Of a stretch of 64,000 nucleotides of DNA, positions 1 through 8,706 are shown piece after piece (the first letter of the stretch is position 1; each line of letters opens with the position of its first letter). Both the position numbers and the translations under genes were made by a program. Source of the DNA: an uncultured Pelagibacteraceae bacterium (GTDB lineage Bacteria; Pseudomonadota; Alphaproteobacteria; Pelagibacterales; Pelagibacteraceae); contig CACONH010000001.1 in the NCBI GenBank assembly GCA_902628495.1, positions 248,001-312,000 of the forward strand. Reading direction: 5' to 3'. The notes under the pieces are model-generated. The model was not told where the DNA came from and did not search any database. It worked only from the letters and a program-made list of their open reading frames with translations.

Positions 1-1
1 A

Positions 2-901
2 AGTACTGGATCTAAAATAAAATTCAGAAACAAAGATATTGAAGTTTTAAATTTAGAAAACTTTGATTTCTCTAAAGCAAATATCACTTTTTTCTCTGCA
101 GGAGGAAAAATATCTGAAAAATATGCACCTATAGCAGCAAAGCACTCTGTTATTATTGATAACTCAAGCTATTTTAGAATGGATCCCGAAGTTCCTTTAA
201 TTGTCCCTCAGGTTAATTCAAAAGACTTAGATATTATGAAAAAAAACATTATCGCAAACCCAAATTGTTCAACTGCTCAACTTGTTATAGTGTTAAACAA
301 ACTACATGATGAATTTAAGATTAAAAGATTAGTAATATCCACTTACCAATCCACATCAGGTGCTGGAAAAAAACCTATGGACGAACTAATTAAACAAACT
401 AAAAATATTTTAGATAATAAAAAAATCGATATTGAAAATTTTACAAAACAAATAGCATTTAATGCTATCCCACATATTGATCAATTTAGTACTGACGGAT
501 ATACAAAAGAGGAAATAAAAATGATTCAAGAAACAAATAAAATTTTAAATTCTAATATTAAAATTACTGCGACTTGTGTTAGAATCCCAGTTTTAATTTC
601 TCATGCAGAATCTGTTAACATTGAATTTGAAAATGAAGTTTCAGTTGATAAAATTAAATATATTTTGTACCAATCACCTGGTTGTAAAGTTATTGATGAT
701 AGAAATGATGGTGGATATATTACACCTATTGAGGCGGAAGGAAAAAATGAAACTTTTATTTCAAGAATAAGAAAAGATAATAGTCAAAAAAATGCAATTA
801 ATATGTGGATAGTTTCTGATAACCTTTTAAGGGGAGCTGCTTTAAATGCAGTAGAAATAGCCGAGGCATATATTAATAAAAAGAATTATGAAAAACGATA
901 A
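2..901 (+). CDS. asd: Aspartate-semialdehyde dehydrogenase, 5'-truncated by window edge
   Basis: This enzyme reduces aspartyl phosphate to aspartate semialdehyde with NADPH, the branch step to lysine/diaminopimelate, threonine and methionine. The reading frame is open from base 2, so the gene begins before the window; about 299 residues are visible and the N-terminal NADP-binding glycine motif is missing. Visible family signatures are SAGGKISEKYAP (from about base 98), SYFRMDPEVPLIVPQVN, the catalytic cysteine in NPNCSTAQ (Cys codon 266-268) and RIPVLISHAESVNIEF. The ATG at 179 lies inside the conserved SYFRMD motif and is not the start. The 3' end overlaps sdhC by 14 bases, which suggests translational coupling to the TCA block. 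Confidence 0.95.
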   Translation, partial: STGSKIKFRNKDIEVLNLENFDFSKANITFFSAGGKISEKYAPIAAKHSVIIDNSSYFRMDPEVPLIVPQVNSKDLDIMKKNIIANPNCSTAQLVIVLNKLHDEFKIKRLVISTYQSTSGAGKKPMDELIKQTKNILDNKKIDIENFTKQIAFNAIPHIDQFSTDGYTKEEIKMIQETNKILNSNIKITATCVRIPVLISHAESVNIEFENEVSVDKIKYILYQSPGCKVIDDRNDGGYITPIEAEGKNETFISRIRKDNSQKNAINMWIVSDNLLRGAALNAVEIAEAYINKKNYEKR

Positions 902-1271
902 TCCCATATCACCACATATTCAGGTTTACAATTGGCACATATCTTCGTTAGTTTCTATTTCTCATAGAATTACAGGTGTATTAAATTATGCATTATTAAT
1001 TCTAGTATGTTTTTGGGTAATAAGTTTACTGTTAGGCGAAAAAAATTATGAATATTTTAAAATTTTTTCAAATTCTTTTATAGGTAAATTTTTTATTATT
1101 GGTTTTATATGGTCTTATATATTTCAAATTTTGAGTGAAATTAGACATTGGTTTTGGGATATGGGATATGGTTTTGAACTCAAGACAACAAAAATCACAG
1201 GTACCATAGTTATACTAGGCTCATTTATTTTAACAATAATTCTGTATATCGCAAAAGGAATTTTAATTTAA
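888..1271 (+). CDS. sdhC: Succinate dehydrogenase cytochrome b556 subunit (membrane anchor SdhC)
   Basis: This is the larger membrane anchor of complex II, which carries electrons from succinate to ubiquinone in the inner membrane. The 127-residue protein has the family N-terminus SPHIQVYNW and the quinone-site motif SISHRITG (S23, R27), followed by three hydrophobic spans at roughly 30-50, 64-84 and 104-125. The conserved segment SEIRHWFWDMGYGFE is present. The position that holds the axial haem histidine in E. coli (H84) and in other alphaproteobacteria (HxxNGIRH) is Gln80 here (codon 1125-1127, caa), seven residues before H87. The quinone-site residues are kept but the haem ligand is not. 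The ATG lies inside the end of asd, and the last base overlaps sdhD. Confidence 0.95.
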   Translation: MKNDNPISPHIQVYNWHISSLVSISHRITGVLNYALLILVCFWVISLLLGEKNYEYFKIFSNSFIGKFFIIGFIWSYIFQILSEIRHWFWDMGYGFELKTTKITGTIVILGSFILTIILYIAKGILI

Positions 1272-1594
1272 TGTTACAAGCTACTAAAAAATGGATTTTT
1301 CAAAAAATTAGCTCAGTGATAATGGTACCATTTATGATTTGGTTTCTTTTAAATATAGTTGAAATTTTTAATGCAGAATATAATGAAGTTGTTATTTTTT
1401 TTACATCTCAGCCATCTAAAATATTATTCTCAATATTCATCTTGAGCACATTTTTTTACTCTGCTTTAAGTATTAGTGAGATATTTGAGGATTACATAAG
1501 TCAAGAAAACGTTAAAAAATACTCAAATTTAGGTGTTTTTTTGTCATCTTTAATTATTCCGTTAATTACCATAATTAGTATTATATATTTATAA
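1271..1594 (+). CDS. sdhD: Succinate dehydrogenase hydrophobic anchor subunit (SdhD)
   Basis: This is the second complex II membrane anchor, 107 residues with three hydrophobic segments (about 14-33, 50-68 and 84-106). The N-terminal WIFQKISSVIMVPF matches the family W..QRISG region, and E73-D74-Y75 matches the family EDY motif, whose Tyr helps bind ubiquinone. Counting back from EDY, the axial haem histidine (E. coli H71; HAxLG in alphaproteobacteria) is replaced by Tyr63 (codon 1457-1459, tac). There is no histidine anywhere in the protein. Together with Gln80 in SdhC this means neither standard haem b ligand is present. Identity is secure from position between sdhC and sdhA. Confidence 0.93.
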   Translation: MLQATKKWIFQKISSVIMVPFMIWFLLNIVEIFNAEYNEVVIFFTSQPSKILFSIFILSTFFYSALSISEIFEDYISQENVKKYSNLGVFLSSLIIPLITIISIIYL

Positions 1595-1597
1595 GTT

Positions 1598-3373
1598 ATG
1601 AAGTCTTACAAAATTATTGATCATGAATATGACGTAGTCGTTTTGGGTGCTGGTGGTTCAGGTTTAAGAGCTGCCGTAGGTCTTAGCGAGGCTGGATTAA
1701 AAACAGCATGTATATCTAAAGTATTTCCAACAAGAAGCCACACGTCTGCAGCTCAAGGAGGAATTTCTGCAGCTCTTGGAAACATGGGTGAGGATGATTG
1801 GCGTTGGCATATGTATGATACTGTTAAAGGTTCAGATTGGTTAGGAGATCAAGACTGCATTGAATATTTATGCAAGGAAGCTCCTCGAGCTGTATTAGAA
1901 CTTGAGAAATACGGAGTTCCATTTAGTAGAACTGATGATGGAAAGATTTATCAGAGGCCCTTTGGAGGAATGACCAAAAATTATGGAAATGAACCTGTTC
2001 AAAGAACATGTGCAGCTGCTGACAGAACTGGCCATGCTATATTGCATACATTATACGGTCAGGCAGTAAAACATAATACAGAATTTTTTATAGAATACTT
2101 TGCTTTAGATCTTTTAATGAAAGATGGTGAATGCAAGGGTCTAATAGCTTGGAATTTAAATGACGGAACAATTCATAGGTTTAGATCTCATATAACTATA
2201 ATCGCTACAGGTGGTTACGGAAAAATATATTATTCAGCGACATCTGCACATACTTGTACTGGGGATGGAAATGCAATGGTTTTACGTGCAGGCTTGCCTT
2301 TGCAAGATATGGAGTTTGTGCAATTTCACCCAACAGGAATTTATGGTCACGGAACTTTAATATCGGAAGGTGTTAGAGGCGAGGGCGGTTACTTAGTAAA
2401 TTCTAAAGGTGAAAGATTTATGGAAAGATATGCTCCAAAAGCGAAGGACTTAGCATCTAGAGATGTTGTGAGCAGGTCTATTGCTGTTGAGATTAATGAA
2501 GGTCGTGGAGTAGGTAAAGACAAAGATCATGTACACTTACATTTAGATCATTTAGATAAAAACGTAATAGAGGAGAGACTCCCTGGAATATCAGAGTCAT
2601 CAAAATTATTTGCAAATGTAGATGTAACTAAGGAACCTATACCGGTTGTTCCAACTGTTCACTACAACATGGGCGGTATTCCAACAAATTATAAAGCGGA
2701 AGTTTTAACTTTAAATGGATCTGAAAAAACAGTTCCTGGTCTTATGGCAATTGGTGAGGCAGCGTGTGTATCAGTTCATGGAGCAAACAGATTAGGTTCT
2801 AACTCTCTAATTGATTTAGTGGTGTTTGGAAGAGCTGCAGCAAAAAGAGCATCTGAATTAGTTAAACCTGGACAACCTCACGAGGAGATCTCGCAGTCAG
2901 AAACAGACAAATGTTTAGAAAGATTTGACAGACTTAGAAACTCAAGCGGTTCAAATAGCACTGCTGATTTAAGATTATCAATGCAAAAAACAATGCAGTC
3001 AAAATGTGCAGTCTTTAGAACTGAGAAAACCTTAAAAGAAGGCGTTAATGAAATAAGAAAGCCTTTTGAAGGAATGGAAGATTTATCTGTTAAAGATAAA
3101 TCTCTAATTTTCAACACAGACTTAGTTGAAACTTTAGAATTTGACAATTTAATCAGACAAGCAATAACAACAATGGACTCTGCATATTATAGAAAAGAAA
3201 GCAGAGGAGCTCATGCAAGAGAAGACTATCCGAAAAGAAATGATGAAAAGTATATGCAGCACACACTATCGTGGTGTGAGGGAAAAAGAACTAAAATTGA
3301 TTATAGGCCAGTCCATAGATCAACTTTAACTAATGATGTTCAATATTTTCCTCCACAGGAAAGAGTATATTAA
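1598..3373 (+). CDS. sdhA: Succinate dehydrogenase flavoprotein subunit
   Basis: This is the catalytic subunit of complex II; it oxidises succinate to fumarate at a covalently bound FAD on the cytoplasmic face. The 591-residue length is normal. The Rossmann motif [14 protein letters not shown] is at residues 13-26, and the FAD-linking histidine is H48 in [11 protein letters not shown]. The substrate-site segments [19 protein letters not shown] and [10 protein letters not shown], and the C-terminal REDYPKRND region, are all present. It sits 3 bases after sdhD and ends one base into sdhB (TAATG), so the four subunits are co-translated. Nothing suggests loss of catalytic function even though the anchors are unusual. 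Confidence 0.98.
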   Translation: MKSYKIIDHEYDVVVLGAGGSGLRAAVGLSEAGLKTACISKVFPTRSHTSAAQGGISAALGNMGEDDWRWHMYDTVKGSDWLGDQDCIEYLCKEAPRAVLELEKYGVPFSRTDDGKIYQRPFGGMTKNYGNEPVQRTCAAADRTGHAILHTLYGQAVKHNTEFFIEYFALDLLMKDGECKGLIAWNLNDGTIHRFRSHITIIATGGYGKIYYSATSAHTCTGDGNAMVLRAGLPLQDMEFVQFHPTGIYGHGTLISEGVRGEGGYLVNSKGERFMERYAPKAKDLASRDVVSRSIAVEINEGRGVGKDKDHVHLHLDHLDKNVIEERLPGISESSKLFANVDVTKEPIPVVPTVHYNMGGIPTNYKAEVLTLNGSEKTVPGLMAIGEAACVSVHGANRLGSNSLIDLVVFGRAAAKRASELVKPGQPHEEISQSETDKCLERFDRLRNSSGSNSTADLRLSMQKTMQSKCAVFRTEKTLKEGVNEIRKPFEGMEDLSVKDKSLIFNTDLVETLEFDNLIRQAITTMDSAYYRKESRGAHAREDYPKRNDEKYMQHTLSWCEGKRTKIDYRPVHRSTLTNDVQYFPPQERVY

Positions 3374-4146
3374 TGGTTCAAATAAGTTTGCCTAAAAACT
3401 CTAAAGTTCAAAAAGGCAAATATTTTAAGGATAAAACTGGCTCAAAAAACATAAGAAAAGTTAATATTTATAGATGGGATCCATCTACAGGTGAAAATCC
3501 GCGAATTGATACTTATGAAGTAGACATGGATAATTGCCCATCTAAAGTTTTAGATATTTTAAACAAAATTAAAAATGAAATAGACCCAACCATTGCCTAT
3601 AGACGATCTTGCGCCCATGGAGTTTGTGGATCATGTGCAATGAACATGGATGGAAAAAATGGTTTAGCATGCACCAAATCTCATGCAGAAATTAAAGGGG
3701 AAATTAATATTTATCCTTTGCCTCATTTAAAAGTTTTAAAAGATTTAATTGGTGATTTAAGCACTTTATATAAACAGTATGACTCAATTAAACCTTGGTT
3801 AAAAAATTCAAAAAATTTAGGTGATGCTGAAAACCTTCAATCAAAAGAGGATAGAGCTAAATTAGATGGCCTCTATGAGTGTATAATGTGTGCTTGTTGT
3901 TCAACTTCTTGTCCTAGCTATTGGTGGAATGGAGACAAGTATCTTGGACCAGCTGTTTTACTTCAAGCTTATAGATGGATAATTGACTCTAGAGATGAAG
4001 ATAGAAAAGAAAGATTAAAAAAAGTAGCTGATGAACTAAAATTATATAGGTGCCATACAATCATGAACTGTACAAATGCTTGTCCAAAAGGTCTTAATCC
4101 TGCAAAAGCTATTGCATCTATCAAAAAAATGCTTGCAACAAGTTAA
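3373..4146 (+). CDS. sdhB: Succinate dehydrogenase iron-sulfur subunit
   Basis: This subunit passes electrons from FAD to the quinone site through three iron-sulfur clusters. The 257-residue protein carries the [2Fe-2S] ligands in [15 protein letters not shown] plus the later GLAC cysteine, and the two ferredoxin-like cysteine clusters [12 protein letters not shown] and [17 protein letters not shown] for the [4Fe-4S] and [3Fe-4S] centres. All expected cysteines are present, so the electron wire up to the quinone is intact. Its start overlaps the sdhA stop. A short 24-base gap separates it from the following aldehyde dehydrogenase. Confidence 0.98.
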   Translation: MVQISLPKNSKVQKGKYFKDKTGSKNIRKVNIYRWDPSTGENPRIDTYEVDMDNCPSKVLDILNKIKNEIDPTIAYRRSCAHGVCGSCAMNMDGKNGLACTKSHAEIKGEINIYPLPHLKVLKDLIGDLSTLYKQYDSIKPWLKNSKNLGDAENLQSKEDRAKLDGLYECIMCACCSTSCPSYWWNGDKYLGPAVLLQAYRWIIDSRDEDRKERLKKVADELKLYRCHTIMNCTNACPKGLNPAKAIASIKKMLATS

Positions 4147-4170
4147 TTAGTTAATTAAATAATTTTGCCA

Positions 4171-5664
4171 ATGAATTTAATACAACATTATGTAAACGGT
4201 AAGCCTTTTGCTGGTTCATCAAAAAGACGAGGAAAAGTTTTTAATCCTGCTACAGGATCACAAGAAAGTGAAGTATCTTTGGGCACAAAAAAAGATTTAG
4301 ATGAAGCTGTTGAGGTAGCTTCAAAGGCTTTTGAAGCATGGTCTGTTAAACCCCCGATACAAAGAGCAAGAATTATCTTTAAATTTAAAGAATTAATCGA
4401 AAAAAATTCTGATGAGTTGACAAAACTAATAGTTTCAGAGCATGGAAAAGTTTATGAAGATGCAAAAGGTTCACTCACAAGAGGCTTAGAAATAGTTGAG
4501 TTTGCTTGCGGTATACCTCAAATGTTAAAAGGGGAATTTACAGAAAATGTTGGAACAGATATTGACAGCTGGTCAATTAGACAACCATTAGGCGTTTGTG
4601 CTGGTATAACTCCATTTAATTTTCCTGCAATGGTACCTATGTGGATGTTTCCGATGGCTATAGCTTGTGGTAACACATTTATATTAAAACCCTCAGAAAA
4701 AGATCCTTCGTGTTCAATAATGTTAGCTAAGTTATTTTCAGAAGCTGGTTTACCTGAAGGAGTACTTAATGTTGTGAATGGCGATAAAGAGGTAGTTGAT
4801 GCAATTCTAACAAATAAAAAGATTCAAGCAGTAAGCTTTGTAGGCTCAACCCCAATTGCAAAATATATTTATGAAAATGCTGCAAAAAACGAAAAAAGAG
4901 TTCAAGCATTAGGAGGAGCCAAAAATCATTGTGTTGTTATGCCAGATTGTGATTTAGATCAAGCAGTTAACGGATTAATGGGTGCAGCATATGGTTCTGC
5001 AGGAGAGAGATGTATGGCCCAATCAGTTGCAGTGGTAGTAGGGAAAGTTGGTGACGAATTAGTTAATAGACTTTCTAAAAAAATCGAGGCTCTTAAAGTT
5101 GGCCCCGGAATGGATAAAAGTTCTGAGATGGGTCCATTGGTTACTCGAGAACATTTAGATAAAGTTAGAGGATATGTAGATTTAGGAGTTAAAGAAGGAG
5201 CTAAATTAGTTATAGATGGCAGAAACATAAAGCTACAGGGTTATGAAAATGGTTTTTTTATAGGTGGATGTCTGTTCGATCATGTTAAAAAAGATATGAG
5301 AATTTATAAGGAGGAAATTTTTGGACCTGTTCTCTCAGTTGTAAGAGCCAAGGATTTTGATGAGGCAACAAAACTAATTAATGATCATGAATTTGGAAAT
5401 GGAACAAGTATTTATACTAGAGACGGAGATGTTGGAAGAACTTTTGCCAGCAAGATAAAAGTTGGCATGGTTGGAATTAACATACCTATTCCTGTTCCAG
5501 TGGCCTTTCATAGCTTCGGAGGGTGGAAAAGATCTTTATTTGGAGATCAACACATGCATGGGCCAGAAGGTGTAAGATTTTATACTAAATTAAAAACAAT
5601 AACATCAAGATGGCCATCTGGTTTTAGATCTGATCCAGAATTTGTAATGCCAACTATGAAATAA
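4171..5664 (+). CDS. mmsA: CoA-acylating methylmalonate/malonate-semialdehyde dehydrogenase
   Basis: This family converts methylmalonate semialdehyde to propionyl-CoA, or malonate semialdehyde to acetyl-CoA, with NAD+ and CoA and release of CO2. The 497-residue protein has aldehyde dehydrogenase landmarks ITPFNFPAMVPMWM, KPSEKDPS, FVGSTP and the catalytic cysteine C281 in SAGERCMAQS, a context characteristic of MmsA rather than ordinary aldehyde dehydrogenases. I chose ATG 4171; an in-frame TTG two codons earlier (4165) is less likely. It lies between sdhB and mdh, an unusual place, where it could feed acetyl-CoA or propionyl-CoA from beta-alanine, valine, inositol or DMSP-derived C3 compounds into the adjacent TCA enzymes. 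The substrate cannot be settled from sequence alone. Confidence 0.9.
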   Translation: MNLIQHYVNGKPFAGSSKRRGKVFNPATGSQESEVSLGTKKDLDEAVEVASKAFEAWSVKPPIQRARIIFKFKELIEKNSDELTKLIVSEHGKVYEDAKGSLTRGLEIVEFACGIPQMLKGEFTENVGTDIDSWSIRQPLGVCAGITPFNFPAMVPMWMFPMAIACGNTFILKPSEKDPSCSIMLAKLFSEAGLPEGVLNVVNGDKEVVDAILTNKKIQAVSFVGSTPIAKYIYENAAKNEKRVQALGGAKNHCVVMPDCDLDQAVNGLMGAAYGSAGERCMAQSVAVVVGKVGDELVNRLSKKIEALKVGPGMDKSSEMGPLVTREHLDKVRGYVDLGVKEGAKLVIDGRNIKLQGYENGFFIGGCLFDHVKKDMRIYKEEIFGPVLSVVRAKDFDEATKLINDHEFGNGTSIYTRDGDVGRTFASKIKVGMVGINIPIPVPVAFHSFGGWKRSLFGDQHMHGPEGVRFYTKLKTITSRWPSGFRSDPEFVMPTMK

Positions 5665-6635
<971 letters not shown>

Positions 6636-6636
<1 letters not shown>

Positions 6637-7796
6637 TGAATATTCACGAACATCAAGCTAAACAAATTTTAAAAAAATATGGTGCAAGTGTTCCAAAAGG
6701 TGATTTTGCTTTCACAGTAAACGAGCTAATTGAAAAAGCCAAAAAGATTAAGACTGAAAAATATGTTTTAAAAGCACAGATACACGCTGGAGGTAGAGGT
6801 AAAGCTGGAGGAGTCAAAATATTGAATAATATTGAGGAATTAATTGATGCTGCAAAAGAGATGTTGGGTAAAACTCTTATTACTCACCAGACTGGTCCCA
6901 ATGGCAAAGAAGTAAAAAGACTTTATATTGAAGAGTCTTCTAAAATTAAGAAAGAATTTTACTTGTCTTGTCTTATTGATAGAGCAAGTTCAAAAATTGC
7001 ATTTATTTCTAGTGATCAAGGAGGAATGGACATTGAAGAAGTAGCTAAAAAGAGTAATGAAAAAATAATTACGACTAAAATAGATTATCTTGAGGATATT
7101 GATGATGAAAATTGCAAAAAAATTATCAAAATTTTTAATCTAAAAGACAACACAATGTTACAAGGAATAAATCTAATTAAATCAATTTATAAAATGTTTA
7201 TATCCACTGATGCAAACTTAGTTGAAATAAATCCTTTAATATTAACTGAAGATGATAATCTAATCTGTTTAGATGCCAAAATGAATTTTGATGATAATTC
7301 AATTTTTAGACAACCAGAGATTCAAAGCCTAAGGGATTTAAATGAGGAAGATCCATCAGAAATTGAAGCAAGCAAACATGATTTAGCCTATATAAAATTA
7401 GATGGATCAATTGGCTGTATGGTAAATGGAGCGGGATTAGCAATGGCAACCATGGATATAATTAAATTGTTTGGTCAAGAGCCAGCAAATTTTTTAGATG
7501 TAGGTGGTGGAGCCTCAAAAGAAAAAGTTTCTGCAGCTTTTAAAATTATACTTTCAGATCCAAATGTTAAAGGAATATTAATAAATATTTTTGGAGGCAT
7601 TATGAGATGCGATATTCTTGCTCAAGGAGTTGTTGAAGCAGCAAAAGAAATTAATATCAATGTACCACTTGTAGTTAGATTAGCTGGAACAAACTATAAA
7701 GAAGGTAAACTAATTTTAGATAACTCAGGGTTAAAAATAATTTCTGCATCAGATTTGTCAGATGCGGCTAGCAAAATTGTAAAAGCAATAAAATAA
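6636..7796 (+). CDS. sucC: Succinyl-CoA synthetase (ADP-forming) beta subunit
   Basis: This is the nucleotide-binding subunit of the enzyme that interconverts succinyl-CoA and succinate with ATP synthesis. The 386-residue protein has the ATP-grasp domain first ([12 protein letters not shown] at the start, [14 protein letters not shown] around residue 50, VEINPL near 195) and the C-terminal CoA-ligase domain with GFGG-equivalent [17 protein letters not shown]. It overlaps mdh and sucD by single TAATG junctions, which implies tight stoichiometric co-translation with sucD. Confidence 0.97.
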
Positions 7797-8671
7797 TGTC
7801 TATTTTAGTAAATAAAGAAACTAAAGTAATTTGCCAAGGATTTACAGGATCCCATGGCACATTTCACTCTGAACAAGCTATTAAGTATGGAACTAATCTT
7901 GTAGGTGGTGTAACTCCCAAAAAAGGAGGCCAAGAACATTTGGGTAGACCAGTCTTTAATACTGTTAAAGAAGCTAAAGATAAAACTGGTGCGAATGCTT
8001 CAATGATTTATGTCCCAGCAAAGTTTGCTGCTGCTGCAATAATTGAAGCATTAGACGCATCTATAGAATTGATTGTTTGTATCACTGAGGGGATACCAAT
8101 ATTAGACATGTTAAAAGTTAAAAAAAAATTATCAAAATCTAAATCAAGATTAATTGGTCCTAACTGCCCAGGTATTATTACACCTGATGAATGTAAAATT
8201 GGAATAATGCCAGGAAATATTCATAAAAAAGGAACAGTTGGAATAGTTTCAAGATCAGGTACATTAACTTACGAAGCAGTTGCTCAAACTACTGAAAATG
8301 GACTGGGTCAATCGACTTGTATAGGTATTGGAGGCGATCCAATTAATGGAACAAATTTTATTGATTGTCTTGACCTTTTTTTAAAAGACGATGAAACAAA
8401 ATCTATACTTATGATTGGGGAAATCGGTGGTTCTGCAGAGGAAGAAGCTGCAGAATTTATAAAAAGTCATTCTATCAAAAAGCCTATGGTTGGATTTATT
8501 GCAGGAGTTACAGCACCACCCGGTAGAAGAATGGGGCATGCTGGAGCAATAATTTCTGGAGGCAAAGGTAGCGCAAAAGACAAAATAGAAACTATGGAAA
8601 AAGCAGGCATTACTATAGCTAATTCTCCTGCCGAGTTGGGTAAAACACTTATAGATAAATTGTCTCTTTAA
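7796..8671 (+). CDS. sucD: Succinyl-CoA synthetase alpha subunit
   Basis: This is the CoA-binding subunit that carries the transient phosphohistidine. The 291-residue protein has the CoA-binding Rossmann domain ([16 protein letters not shown] and [10 protein letters not shown] near the N-terminus), the [20 protein letters not shown] signature, and the phosphorylated histidine in [12 protein letters not shown] (about residue 245). A 35-base gap with an AAGGA stretch separates it from sucA, one of the few real gaps in this block. Confidence 0.97.
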   Translation: MSILVNKETKVICQGFTGSHGTFHSEQAIKYGTNLVGGVTPKKGGQEHLGRPVFNTVKEAKDKTGANASMIYVPAKFAAAAIIEALDASIELIVCITEGIPILDMLKVKKKLSKSKSRLIGPNCPGIITPDECKIGIMPGNIHKKGTVGIVSRSGTLTYEAVAQTTENGLGQSTCIGIGGDPINGTNFIDCLDLFLKDDETKSILMIGEIGGSAEEEAAEFIKSHSIKKPMVGFIAGVTAPPGRRMGHAGAIISGGKGSAKDKIETMEKAGITIANSPAELGKTLIDKLSL

Positions 8672-8706
8672 ATAAAGGAACTTTGTATTATAAATAGTAA
8701 ATATAA

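Noticed and set aside
4165-4170. TTG start two codons ahead of the mmsA ATG
   Set aside because: The ATG at 4171 begins the family-typical sequence, and the TTG adds only two residues with no ribosome-binding benefit.
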